From Micavibrio aeruginosavorus (GTDB taxonomy: Bacteria > Pseudomonadota > Alphaproteobacteria > Micavibrionales > Micavibrionaceae): a stretch of 13,591 bases of DNA. The notes under the pieces were generated by a model that was not told the origin of the DNA, searched no databases, and saw only the letters and a list, made by a program, of their open reading frames with translations. The translations under genes were made by a program, and so were the position numbers. Shown piece after piece: positions 6,318 to 12,784 of this stretch (its first letter is position 1; each line of letters opens with the position of its first letter). The stretch is taken from positions 1 to 13,591 of the forward strand of contig QFNK01000069.1 of assembly GCA_003240795.1 (NCBI GenBank), read 5' to 3'.

Positions 6318-8264
6318 CTATTTCATCCAGCGGTCATGCCATGATTGAAACATCAGGACAGCCCAGATATCGTTTGCATTTGCGTTTGCGGCGCGCCCGT
6401 CCAGGAAATCCTTCCAGCGGGCGGTGACCAGCGTTTCATCCAGAAGCCCTTGCGCGCGGATGCGGTCCGGCGACAGAAGGTCGCTTGCCCAGCCTTTCAG
6501 AGGGCCTTTCAGCCATTGTGCGAGCGGAATGCCGAACCCCGTTTTCGGACGGTCGAACATTGCGCGCGGCACGTGGCGTTCCAGCAGGCGGCGGAGAAGC
6601 CATTTCCCCTCCAGCCCGCGGATTTTCATGTCGTGCGGCAGGCGCCAGCTATATTCGCAAAGCTCGTAATCCATCAGAGGGGCGCGCGTCTCAAGCGCGA
6701 CGGCCATCGCGGCACGGTCGGTTTTTACCATCAAATCATCAGGGCGGTAGGAAAGCGTGTCCGCATAAATCATTTCTTCGGACAGGTTCAGACCTGGCGG
6801 CCAGAGCGCGGGATCATCCAGCGGAATGAGGGGCATGGATGCGCCCTTCACCAGCCCCGTTTCCACAGGCCATAGTTCGACCAGAGAACGGTAGAGGTCT
6901 TTCGCATCGCGGGCGGCCATGACCTGCGCCGCGCGGTGAATGCGGCGGCCGAATTGCGGATAGGCCGGGTTCAAACGGTCGAAAGTCTGCTGCGGAATTT
7001 TTCGCAGGAGCGCCCCAGCCTTCTCCCGCGCAGCGGCGGGCATCCAGCCGAGTTTGTTCCAGAGCGCGGGGATATGCGTGTGGCGTTGATACCCACCGAG
7101 GATTTCATCGCCGCCATCGCCCGTAAGTGCGACCGTCACGTGTTTCTTTGCCATCGCCGCGATCATGTGTGTCGGGATTTGCGAGAAGTCGGCGAAAGGT
7201 TCGTCGAACATATCGGGCAATTTGGGAATGACGCCCATCGCGTCATCCGCGCCGACGATGAATTCGTGATGGTCGGTTCCCAGATGCGCGGCGATTTTCG
7301 CGGCGTAGGCGGATTCATCATAGCCGTCTTCGCGGAAGCCGATAGAGAAGGTTTTGACGGGCGCGGTAGCGTTCTGCTGCATCAACGCGACGACGATGCT
7401 GGAATCGATGCCGCCGGACAGGAACGCGCCGAGCGGCACGTCGGAGACCATGCGCTGTGCCACGGCCTTGGAGAGTTTACGCTCGAATTCGTCCATCATA
7501 TCCTGTTCGCCGGTACGGACAGGGTGGGCGCGGGCGTCCTCGACGATGCGGGGGAGCGACCAGTAACGCTCCATTATCTTCGACAAATCGCCGCCGTGGG
7601 CTAGCGTCGGGAGATGCAGGCTGATGCGGCCGCCGGGGAGCAACTGCCAGACATTCCTGTAAATCGATTGCGGGGCGCAGACATAGCCGAAGCGCATATA
7701 CAGCGCGAGCGTGTCGCGGTTCAGTTCGGGCGTGAAATCAGGATATGCGTGGAAGGCCTTTAGCTCCGACGCGAAAAGCATCGCGCCGCCGGACCAGCCG
7801 ACGTAAAGGGGTTTTTTGCCGAAGCGGTCGCGGACCAGATGAAGCTGTTTCTCCTGACGGTCCCAGAGTGCAAAGGCGAACATGCCGTTGATTTTTTGCA
7901 GCGCCTGATTGAGGCCCCATTGCTCGATCGCGGTCAGGAGGACTTCGGTATCGGAATGGCCGTTGAAGCTGTGTCCGAGCCCTTCGAGCTGCGCCATCAG
8001 GTCGGGGAAGTTATAGACCTCGCCGTTATAGACGATCATGTAGCGGCCGGAGTGAGAGGGCATCGGCTGCAGCCCTTTTACCGACAGGTCGATGATGGCA
8101 AGGCGGCCCTGCGCGATCACCAGCGGAAGGTCGGGGTCCTGCCAGACATCGTTGGAATCGGGGCCGCGGTGGGCGATGGCGCGGTTCATGGCGGAGCCGG
8201 CGGCCGCCATGCCCTGACGGTCCTGCCCCCCCTTGATGTTAAAAAATCCCGCGATACCGCACAT
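6318..8264 (-). CDS. asnB: Asparagine synthase-like glutamine amidotransferase
   Basis: The 648-residue class II amidotransferase has the N-terminal nucleophile Cys2 exposed after Met removal (MCGIAGFF), HRGPDS (32-37) and YNGEVYN (79-85) for glutamine hydrolysis. The synthetase domain has the ATP-binding PP-loop SGGIDSS (283-289) and LTGDGGDE (about 380-387). The length is typical of the AsnB homologues found in surface-polysaccharide and exopolysaccharide clusters. Because the next two genes are an epimerase and a glycosyltransferase, the substrate may be a sugar acid carboxyl rather than free aspartate. True asparagine synthesis cannot be excluded. The start codon is fixed by the need for Cys2; the ribosome site is weak. 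It diverges from the 8340 gene across 75 bases that must hold both promoters. Confidence 0.88.
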   Translation of the reverse strand: MCGIAGFFNIKGGQDRQGMAAAGSAMNRAIAHRGPDSNDVWQDPDLPLVIAQGRLAIIDLSVKGLQPMPSHSGRYMIVYNGEVYNFPDLMAQLEGLGHSFNGHSDTEVLLTAIEQWGLNQALQKINGMFAFALWDRQEKQLHLVRDRFGKKPLYVGWSGGAMLFASELKAFHAYPDFTPELNRDTLALYMRFGYVCAPQSIYRNVWQLLPGGRISLHLPTLAHGGDLSKIMERYWSLPRIVEDARAHPVRTGEQDMMDEFERKLSKAVAQRMVSDVPLGAFLSGGIDSSIVVALMQQNATAPVKTFSIGFREDGYDESAYAAKIAAHLGTDHHEFIVGADDAMGVIPKLPDMFDEPFADFSQIPTHMIAAMAKKHVTVALTGDGGDEILGGYQRHTHIPALWNKLGWMPAAAREKAGALLRKIPQQTFDRLNPAYPQFGRRIHRAAQVMAARDAKDLYRSLVELWPVETGLVKGASMPLIPLDDPALWPPGLNLSEEMIYADTLSYRPDDLMVKTDRAAMAVALETRAPLMDYELCEYSWRLPHDMKIRGLEGKWLLRRLLERHVPRAMFDRPKTGFGIPLAQWLKGPLKGWASDLLSPDRIRAQGLLDETLVTARWKDFLDGRAANANANDIWAVLMFQSWHDRWMK

Positions 8265-8339
8265 AAAATGCCCGTTTGTCTTTGCTTTCAGAGATTTGAT
8301 AGACTATTTCATAGTTAGAGAAAAGGACAATCCAAAACC

Positions 8340-8927
8340 GTGAACATCGACCTCTTCCTCACCGACCAGAGCGAATCCGGCCTTGTATGCGAGGGCGTGT
8401 TTCCATCGCCCGTCGCCGGCATCATTCTGGACGCACAGACGCGGGAAGTGACGCTTGAATTCGCGGACCAGTCCACGTTCCATCTGAACATCCCGATCGG
8501 CGAGGGGCACACGGAAAAACTGCTCTTCGCGCACCGCATGTATGTGGGATATTTCGATAACAAAATGCTGGCGGACTCCTTTGAAGCGCCGCTTTTGTAC
8601 CTGAATGATCCGTATGGCAGCGAGTTCGGGCAGAACAGCCCGCTGGCGCGAACGACGCGGTCTGTCCCGGGGTTCGAGCAATTCATGAAAAGATGCAATT
8701 TCGCGCAGGCGCTACACCGTGACAATCTGGGTGACGAGGCGACAGCGCACTCGGTTCTGAAGGGTGCAAATTTACAGGCGTTAATGTTTACGCCTGCGCT
8801 TCAGCGCCAGATGCAGATGAACGCCGTGCCGAAAGTGCAAAGCGCACCCGCCATGGGGCTGGGCGGCGGCGGCGCAACGCGTCAGGTTCGAAACATTCCC
8901 AAGAAGAGCGACGGCGAAGAAAAGTAA
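8340..8927 (+). CDS. Hypothetical protein (195 aa)
   Basis: I do not recognise this family. The start is GTG at 8340, with AAGGA 12 bases upstream. The first half (about residues 1-95) looks beta-rich and globular: LFLTDQSESGLVCEGVF, then GIILDAQTREVTLEFADQ, and a segment ending FEAPLLYLNDPYG. A helical middle follows (GFEQFMKRCNFAQALHRDN), then a Met/Gln-rich stretch, a glycine-rich linker (GLGGGGA) and a short charged tail. There is no signal peptide or membrane segment, so it is probably cytoplasmic. It is transcribed away from asnB and its stop codon lies four bases from the convergent mltG stop, so no separate terminator fits between them. A loose TTGTCT-18-TAGACT pair upstream (8276-8305) may be its promoter. 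Confidence 0.75.
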   Translation: MNIDLFLTDQSESGLVCEGVFPSPVAGIILDAQTREVTLEFADQSTFHLNIPIGEGHTEKLLFAHRMYVGYFDNKMLADSFEAPLLYLNDPYGSEFGQNSPLARTTRSVPGFEQFMKRCNFAQALHRDNLGDEATAHSVLKGANLQALMFTPALQRQMQMNAVPKVQSAPAMGLGGGGATRQVRNIPKKSDGEEK

Positions 8928-8931
8928 GCCG

Positions 8932-9927
8932 TTACTGCGCGTTTCTGATTTTGCGCCAGCTGGCGACGTTGCGGTTGTGTTCCGCCAGCGTCCGCGCAAA
9001 TACATGCCCGCCTTTTCCGTCCGCCACAAAATAATAGAAATCATGTTCTTCCGGATGAAGGGCGGCCTCGATGGAGGCGCGGCCGGGATTGGCGATAGGA
9101 CCGGGCGGCAGGCCGACATTCAGATAAGTATTGTAAGGCGTATCGGTGGCGAGGTCTTTGGTTAGCAGGCGGCGGCCGATCGGCCCCTGCCCGTCCGTCT
9201 GAATCTTGCCCATCGTCATGCCGTAGATCACCGTCGGATCGGTCTGGAGCGGCATGCCCGTCCGCAGGCGGTTGACGAACACGCCCGCAACGCGTTTCCG
9301 TTCATCGGCAACGCCGGTTTCCTTTTCCACGATAGAGGCGAGGATCAAGGCCTCCTGCGGGGTTGAGACGGGGAGATTCTGCGTACGGCCTTCCCAGAGT
9401 TCGGCAAGGGTTTTGTCCATCGCTTCTTTCATCTTTGTCAGGATACCGGCGCGGTCTTCCTGATTTATATAATGATAGGTATCGGGGAGCAGCGTGCCTT
9501 CGGGGGGGATTTCAGGGATTTCACCGCTCATGTCCGCCTGTTTTTTCAAGGCCTCGACCACCTGCCACGAGGTGACGCCCTCGGGGAAGGTTATCTTGCG
9601 GTCATAGATGCGGCCATCGCGCATCATTTTCACTGTCTCGGTCATGGAAACGGCGGGAAGGAATTGGTACTCACCGGCCTTCAGCGGCCTTTGGTCGGTA
9701 TCCAGTTTGGTGACGATCTTGAAGATCAGGGCGGAGCTTATCACCCCCTCCTGCGCCAGTTTGTCCGCGATGGCGGACACGCCCTTACCGCGTTCGATCA
9801 GGATCATTTTTTCTGCCGTCAAGGGGCCCGGAGCGGAAGCATTATTTATGGCCATTGCCAACCATATTCCAGCGCAAAGCGCGATCACAAATCCTATGGA
9901 GAAAACGGCAAGCAGTAATTTTTTCAC
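8932..9927 (-). CDS. mltG: Endolytic peptidoglycan transglycosylase MltG
   Basis: The 331-residue YceG-like protein has one N-terminal transmembrane helix (about residues 4-27), placing the rest in the periplasm. A LysM-like region (about 40-100) includes IERGKGVSAIADKLAQEGVI. The catalytic domain carries ILASIVEKETG (about 195-205; the Glu of EKET is the reported catalytic position in E. coli MltG), LQTDPTVIYGM, TPYNTYLNVGLPPGPIANPG and FYYFVADGKGGHVF. MltG cleaves nascent glycan strands and helps set their length. The start is GTG at 9927 with AAGGG seven bases upstream. In many alphaproteobacteria it follows fabF directly; here a stress-type gene on the other strand separates them. Confidence 0.95.
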   Translation of the reverse strand: MKKLLLAVFSIGFVIALCAGIWLAMAINNASAPGPLTAEKMILIERGKGVSAIADKLAQEGVISSALIFKIVTKLDTDQRPLKAGEYQFLPAVSMTETVKMMRDGRIYDRKITFPEGVTSWQVVEALKKQADMSGEIPEIPPEGTLLPDTYHYINQEDRAGILTKMKEAMDKTLAELWEGRTQNLPVSTPQEALILASIVEKETGVADERKRVAGVFVNRLRTGMPLQTDPTVIYGMTMGKIQTDGQGPIGRRLLTKDLATDTPYNTYLNVGLPPGPIANPGRASIEAALHPEEHDFYYFVADGKGGHVFARTLAEHNRNVASWRKIRNAQ

Positions 9928-9935
9928 GAAAATCC

Positions 9936-9971
9936 CTTATGGATCGAAAACCTGTCTGGTCAACCCATAAG
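9936..9971 (-). promoter_or_regulatory. Candidate mltG promoter with overlapping inverted repeat
   Basis: On the minus strand TTGACC (9963-9958), a 16-base spacer and CATAAG (9941-9936) resemble a housekeeping promoter, eight bases before the GTG. A perfect seven-base inverted repeat, CTTATGG/CCATAAG (9936-9942 and 9965-9971), brackets the same segment and includes the -10 and the ribosome-site bases. It could be an operator or an RNA hairpin hiding the ribosome site. CATAAGG is also simply a good Shine-Dalgarno, which weakens the promoter reading. Confidence 0.35.
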
Positions 9972-10018
9972 AGCCGCAAACGATGCGAAAAGCAAAAAAT
10001 ATTTTTACGCATTTTTTC

Positions 10019-10043
10019 GGAACGGTTTCATGAATGCTTTGTT
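10019..10043 (+). promoter_or_regulatory. EcfG-like general stress promoter of the KGG gene
   Basis: GGAAC (10019-10023) and TGTT (10040-10043) are separated by 16 bases. The alphaproteobacterial general stress sigma factor EcfG recognises GGAAC-N16-17-cGTT, so only the first base of the second box departs from consensus. The predicted start near 10050 leaves an untranslated leader of about 33 bases before the KGG ATG, with a good ribosome site. The downstream gene belongs to a stress-associated family, which independently fits. Confidence 0.6.
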
Positions 10044-10082
10044 GGAAAGGCCGAACCCCAACAACTGGAAAGGAAATAAATT

Positions 10083-10220
10083 ATGGATAACAACCGTGAT
10101 CAAAACCAGACACAAGGTTCCAACAATCCTGGAAACTTCAAGAACGACCGTGAGAAAGCAGCCCGCGCAGGCCAAAAAGGTGGCCGTAATTCGCATGGCG
10201 GCGGCCGTCGTTCCGAGTAA
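10083..10220 (+). CDS. KGG-type stress-induced small protein (45 aa)
   Basis: The 45-residue, very hydrophilic protein contains the KGG signature: NPGNFKNDREKAARAGQKGG followed by RNSHGGGRR. This matches the short KGG/con-10-like repeat of general stress proteins related to YciG and GsiB, which are thought to be disordered and protective. There is a single repeat unit, an Asn/Gln-rich N-terminus, no cysteine and no hydrophobic core. AAAGGA lies seven to eight bases before the ATG. It sits alone on the plus strand between fabF and mltG, convergent with fabF and divergent from mltG, behind an EcfG-like promoter. That arrangement fits stress-induced expression independent of the fatty-acid/cell-wall genes. 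Confidence 0.85.
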   Translation: MDNNRDQNQTQGSNNPGNFKNDREKAARAGQKGGRNSHGGGRRSE

Positions 10221-10229
10221 GAACGGTAT

Positions 10230-10258
10230 TTCAGGCACGCTCCCCTCTCATGCCTGAA
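10230..10258. terminator. Hairpin after the KGG gene
   Basis: A perfect eight-base inverted repeat, TTCAGGCA (10230-10237) and TGCCTGAA (10251-10258), with a 13-base loop starts ten bases after the KGG stop. No T-run follows on either strand, so it may protect the 3' end or work with Rho rather than act as a classic intrinsic terminator. Confidence 0.45.
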
Positions 10259-10261
10259 TGA

Positions 10262-10302
10262 CGATCGCGCGAGACAGCTTTTCAGCATGTCCCGCGCGAT
10301 TG
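10262..10302. terminator. Second hairpin, between KGG gene and fabF
   Basis: ATCGCGCG (10264-10271) and CGCGCGAT (10293-10300) form an eight-pair GC-rich stem. It is extended outward by a G-T and a C-G pair and inward, after one mismatch, by GAC/GTC. It lies between the convergent ends of the KGG gene and fabF and can serve either transcript. No clear T-run follows; on the minus strand the fabF side is AT-rich upstream of the stem instead. Confidence 0.5.
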
Positions 10303-10322
10303 CCATATGTATTCGATAATAA

Positions 10323-11597
10323 TTATTCGACAGATTTCAGGATAACGGTCGCGTTCGTGCCGCCGAAACCGAAGGAGTTGGAAAGTGCGATCTTCACTTT
10401 CTTGTCCTTTGCGACTTTCGGCACGAGGTCGATGCCTTGGCATGGCTCGGACACGTTCTCGAGGTTCAATGTCGGCGGCAACGTGCCTGTCTCGATCGCC
10501 TTGACGGAATAGATGGCCTCTACTGCACCGGCAGCGCCGAGCAGGTGGCCGATGGCGGATTTCGTCGAGGACATGGAAATCTTGTCCAGGACGTTGCCGA
10601 ACAGGCGTTTTACGGCCGTGCATTCGATACCGTCGCCGATCGGCGTCGAGGTGCCGTGCGCGTTGATATAATCGATATCCTCCGGATTGAGCTTGGCATT
10701 CCCGAGTGCCGCCTTCATCGCGCGGAAACCGCCGTCGCCGTTTTCGGCAGGCGACGTGATGTGGTAGGCATCGCCGGACATGCCGTAACCGATGACTTCG
10801 GCGTAGATTTTCGCGCCGCGTTTTTTCGCATGCTCGTATTCTTCCAGAACGACAACGCCCGCACCTTCGCCGATAACGAAACCGTCGCGGCCTTCGTCAA
10901 ACGGACGGGAGGCCTTTTCAGGTGTGTCGTTGTAGGATGTGGAAAGGGCGCGCGCCGCGGCAAAACCGCCGACACCAAGAGGCGTAACCGCCGCTTCCGC
11001 GCCGCCTGCGACCATGACATCGGCATCGCCCAGCGCGATGATGCGCGCTGAATCGCCGATGGCGTGTGTGCCTGTCGCACAGGCCGTCACAACGGAATGG
11101 TTCGGGCCTTTAAAGCCGTATTTGATGGAAACGTGGCCGGAGGCGAGGTTGACCAGCATTGCAGGAATGCAGAACGGCGAAAGGCGTTTCGCGCCGCGTT
11201 CGATCAGCGTCTTGCTGGCTTCGAACATAGTGCCGAGACCGCCGATGCCGGAGCCGATCAAAACGCCCGTGCGGTATTGATCTTCCTCGGTTTCAGGCTT
11301 CCAGCCGGAATCCTCGATCGCTTCCTGCGCCGCGGCCATGCCGTAGCAGATGAACTGGTCGATTTTCTTCTGCTCTTTTACAGGGACGAAAAGATTGACG
11401 TTGAACGCGCCGTCGGCCGGATTTTCATCCGCCGTTTTCGGCACGATGCCCGCAACGTGCGATGCCATGTCCGTCAGGTCAAATTCATCGATCTTGCGGA
11501 TACCGCTTTTTCCCGCGGTGATGGAATCCCAGTTCCGCTTTACGCCCACGCCCAGCGGCGAAACCATACCCATACCGGTGATAACTACGCGTCTCAT
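10323..11597 (-). CDS. fabF: 3-oxoacyl-ACP synthase II (KAS II)
   Basis: The 424-residue beta-ketoacyl-ACP synthase elongates acyl chains by decarboxylative condensation with malonyl-ACP. Starting at MRRVVITGMGMVSPLG, the Cys-His-His triad is visible: Cys173 in VVTACATGTH, His314 in NAHGTSTPIGD and His351 in SSTKSAIGHLLGAAGA, with Lys346 in the same motif. FGFGGTNA near the C-terminus is the family glycine loop. I chose the ATG at 11597; an in-frame TTG at 11621 would add eight residues unlike the family. The gene is downstream of acpP, the carrier of its substrates, but separated by a hairpin terminator. The C-terminus is convergent with the KGG gene. Confidence 0.96.
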   Translation of the reverse strand: MRRVVITGMGMVSPLGVGVKRNWDSITAGKSGIRKIDEFDLTDMASHVAGIVPKTADENPADGAFNVNLFVPVKEQKKIDQFICYGMAAAQEAIEDSGWKPETEEDQYRTGVLIGSGIGGLGTMFEASKTLIERGAKRLSPFCIPAMLVNLASGHVSIKYGFKGPNHSVVTACATGTHAIGDSARIIALGDADVMVAGGAEAAVTPLGVGGFAAARALSTSYNDTPEKASRPFDEGRDGFVIGEGAGVVVLEEYEHAKKRGAKIYAEVIGYGMSGDAYHITSPAENGDGGFRAMKAALGNAKLNPEDIDYINAHGTSTPIGDGIECTAVKRLFGNVLDKISMSSTKSAIGHLLGAAGAVEAIYSVKAIETGTLPPTLNLENVSEPCQGIDLVPKVAKDKKVKIALSNSFGFGGTNATVILKSVE

Positions 11598-11623
11598 AAT
11601 CTCTTCAGTCCCTTTGTTCAATG

Positions 11624-11664
11624 AAAACGGCGGCTTGACTATATCAAATAGTCCGTGCCGCCGT
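11624..11664 (-). terminator. Terminator/attenuator between acpP and fabF
   Basis: On the minus strand ACGGCGGC (11664-11657) pairs with GCCGCCGT (11634-11627). An inner stem GACTAT/ATAGTC (11653-11648 with 11642-11637) extends it across a small internal loop, and TTTT follows. The T-run is short, so partial read-through into fabF is likely. This would let acpP be expressed well above fabF from one promoter. Confidence 0.75.
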
Positions 11665-11696
11665 CATAAAAAGTTTACCGTATCCGGTCTGCCAGC

Positions 11697-11936
11697 TTAT
11701 TCGCCGGAGTTTGCCTTGATGAAGCTTACAGCGTCACCAACCGTCTGAATTTTTTCAGCAGCATCGTCAGGAATTTCAACTTTGAATTCTTCTTCGAATG
11801 CCATGACCAGCTCGACCGTGTCGAGGGAGTCTGCGCCCAGATCATCGATGAAGCTTGCGCCTTCCGTTACCTTGTCGGCGTCTACGCCGAGGTGTTCGAT
11901 GACGATCTTTTTAACGCGGTCAGCAATATCGCTCAT
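11697..11936 (-). CDS. acpP: Acyl carrier protein
   Basis: The 79-residue acidic protein is of standard ACP length. The phosphopantetheine attachment site is Ser37 in GADSLDTVELVMAFEEEF. Helix I is SDIADRVKKIVIEHLGV and the C-terminal helix is VGDAVSFIKAN. It carries growing acyl chains for fatty-acid, phospholipid and lipid A synthesis in the cytoplasm. AAAGGGA stands before the ATG and a clear promoter lies 47 bases upstream. It is followed by the terminator-like hairpin and then fabF, the order usual in proteobacteria. Confidence 0.98.
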   Translation of the reverse strand: MSDIADRVKKIVIEHLGVDADKVTEGASFIDDLGADSLDTVELVMAFEEEFKVEIPDDAAEKIQTVGDAVSFIKANSGE

Positions 11937-11982
11937 TGCGGTCCCTTTACCTTCTCTTGATGTTGAATTTTTAATCGTGCGG

Positions 11983-12010
11983 ACTTTACCAATCCGCCAA
12001 AGCTTTGCAA
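11983..12010 (-). promoter_or_regulatory. acpP promoter
   Basis: TTGCAA (12010-12005), a 16-base spacer and TAAAGT (11988-11983) form a good housekeeping promoter. It predicts a start near 11976 and an untranslated leader of about 40 bases that ends in the AAAGGGA ribosome site. It lies in the acpP-HAD intergenic region, so acpP need not depend on the HAD gene's transcript. Confidence 0.6.
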
Positions 12011-12057
12011 GCTCTTTCCTGCTGCATAGCAGCCTGAATATTAAATTTCCAGCATAT

Positions 12058-12729
12058 TCAATGGGCTAGAGCGTCAATCATGTGGATAAGACGCGGGAAA
12101 ATACGGTCCGCACCCGCGGATTTCAGCGTGTTTTCGTGTTTTTCCAGGTCGTGGGACGAGCCTGTAAATCCCCATGTCGTCATGCCCGCAGCCACGCCTG
12201 CGCGCGTTCCGGCGGCACTGTCTTCGATAACAAGGCAACGTTCCGGCGGCACATCCATCTGCGATGCGGCGAACAAGAACAGGTCCGGATACGGCTTTGG
12301 ATTTTTTACCTGTATCTTGGTGAAGACGGTTTCCGGGGTAAAATACTGCATCAATCCGGTGAGTTCGAGGGAGTGAACGACATTCGTCCGCTCCCCGTTC
12401 GAGGCAACGCAGATCTTGCCCAATTTTGCTGCGGCAGCAATCAGATCAGCCGCGCCCTCGATTGGTTTCAGGTGCGTATGCTGCATCTCCGCAACTTTCG
12501 CTATGTAGCGCGGGACGACATCATCGGCGGGAACGCGTCCTGTTTCCATCTGGATGGAAAGCAGGATGTTCGAAACCGTCGTTCCGACCCAGTTCGCATA
12601 TGCATGATCAAGGTCATATTGCGTGAAGCCGTCTTCATGCAAGACATCCAGCAATGCCTTGTTGTTCAGATATTCTGAATCGGTAAGCGTTCCATCGCAG
12701 TCAAAGATGATGAGGTCGAAATTGTTCAT
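12058..12729 (-). CDS. HAD-family phosphatase (phosphoglycolate phosphatase/beta-phosphoglucomutase-like)
   Basis: The 223-residue HAD hydrolase of subfamily IA has a helical cap. Motif I is IIFDCDGTLTDSE with nucleophile Asp10 and acid/base Asp12. Motif II is VASNG, motif III the Lys in NPKPYPD, and motif IV VIEDSAAG. The cap spans roughly residues 18-90 (LNNKALLDVLHEDGF...). The substrate is not evident; sugar phosphates or phosphoglycolate are usual for this group. I prefer the ATG at 12729 because AAGGA then lies at normal spacing; the ATG at 12735 (two residues longer) has AAGG immediately against it. There is no signal peptide. It lies upstream of acpP on the same strand, 55 bases after the unrecognised 12785 gene. 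Confidence 0.88.
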   Translation of the reverse strand: MNNFDLIIFDCDGTLTDSEYLNNKALLDVLHEDGFTQYDLDHAYANWVGTTVSNILLSIQMETGRVPADDVVPRYIAKVAEMQHTHLKPIEGAADLIAAAAKLGKICVASNGERTNVVHSLELTGLMQYFTPETVFTKIQVKNPKPYPDLFLFAASQMDVPPERCLVIEDSAAGTRAGVAAGMTTWGFTGSSHDLEKHENTLKSAGADRIFPRLIHMIDALAH

Positions 12730-12736
12730 GCCCATC

Positions 12737-12765
12737 CTTATGACCCTGCATACAGGCTTTTACAA
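12737..12765 (-). promoter_or_regulatory. Candidate promoter of the HAD gene
   Basis: TTGTAA (12765-12760), a 17-base spacer and CATAAG (12742-12737) lie in the short gap after the upstream gene. Seven bases separate the -10 box from the preferred ATG at 12729, so the mRNA would be nearly leaderless. The -10 overlaps the AAGGA ribosome-site bases, so the match may be incidental. Confidence 0.3.
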
Positions 12766-12784
12766 GGGCTGGAGGCGCATATCA

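Noticed and set aside
5554..6348. 264-codon plus-strand frame opposite the epimerase
   Set aside because: The opposite strand has clear epimerase motifs (TGGSGFIG, YxxxK); this frame has none and no ribosome site.
6936..7604. 222-codon plus-strand frame opposite asnB
   Set aside because: It lies fully over the asnB synthetase domain, has no recognisable domain and has antisense-type composition.
11598..11621. TTG start extending FabF by eight residues
   Set aside because: FabF proteins normally begin at the MRRVVITG strand; the extension contains the likely ribosome-site region.
12021..12060. Inverted repeats TGAATAT/ATATTCA and GCTGC/GCAGC downstream of the HAD gene as a terminator
   Set aside because: They are short and AT-rich or small, with no T-run; one arm overlaps the HAD stop codon. 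Too weak to call.
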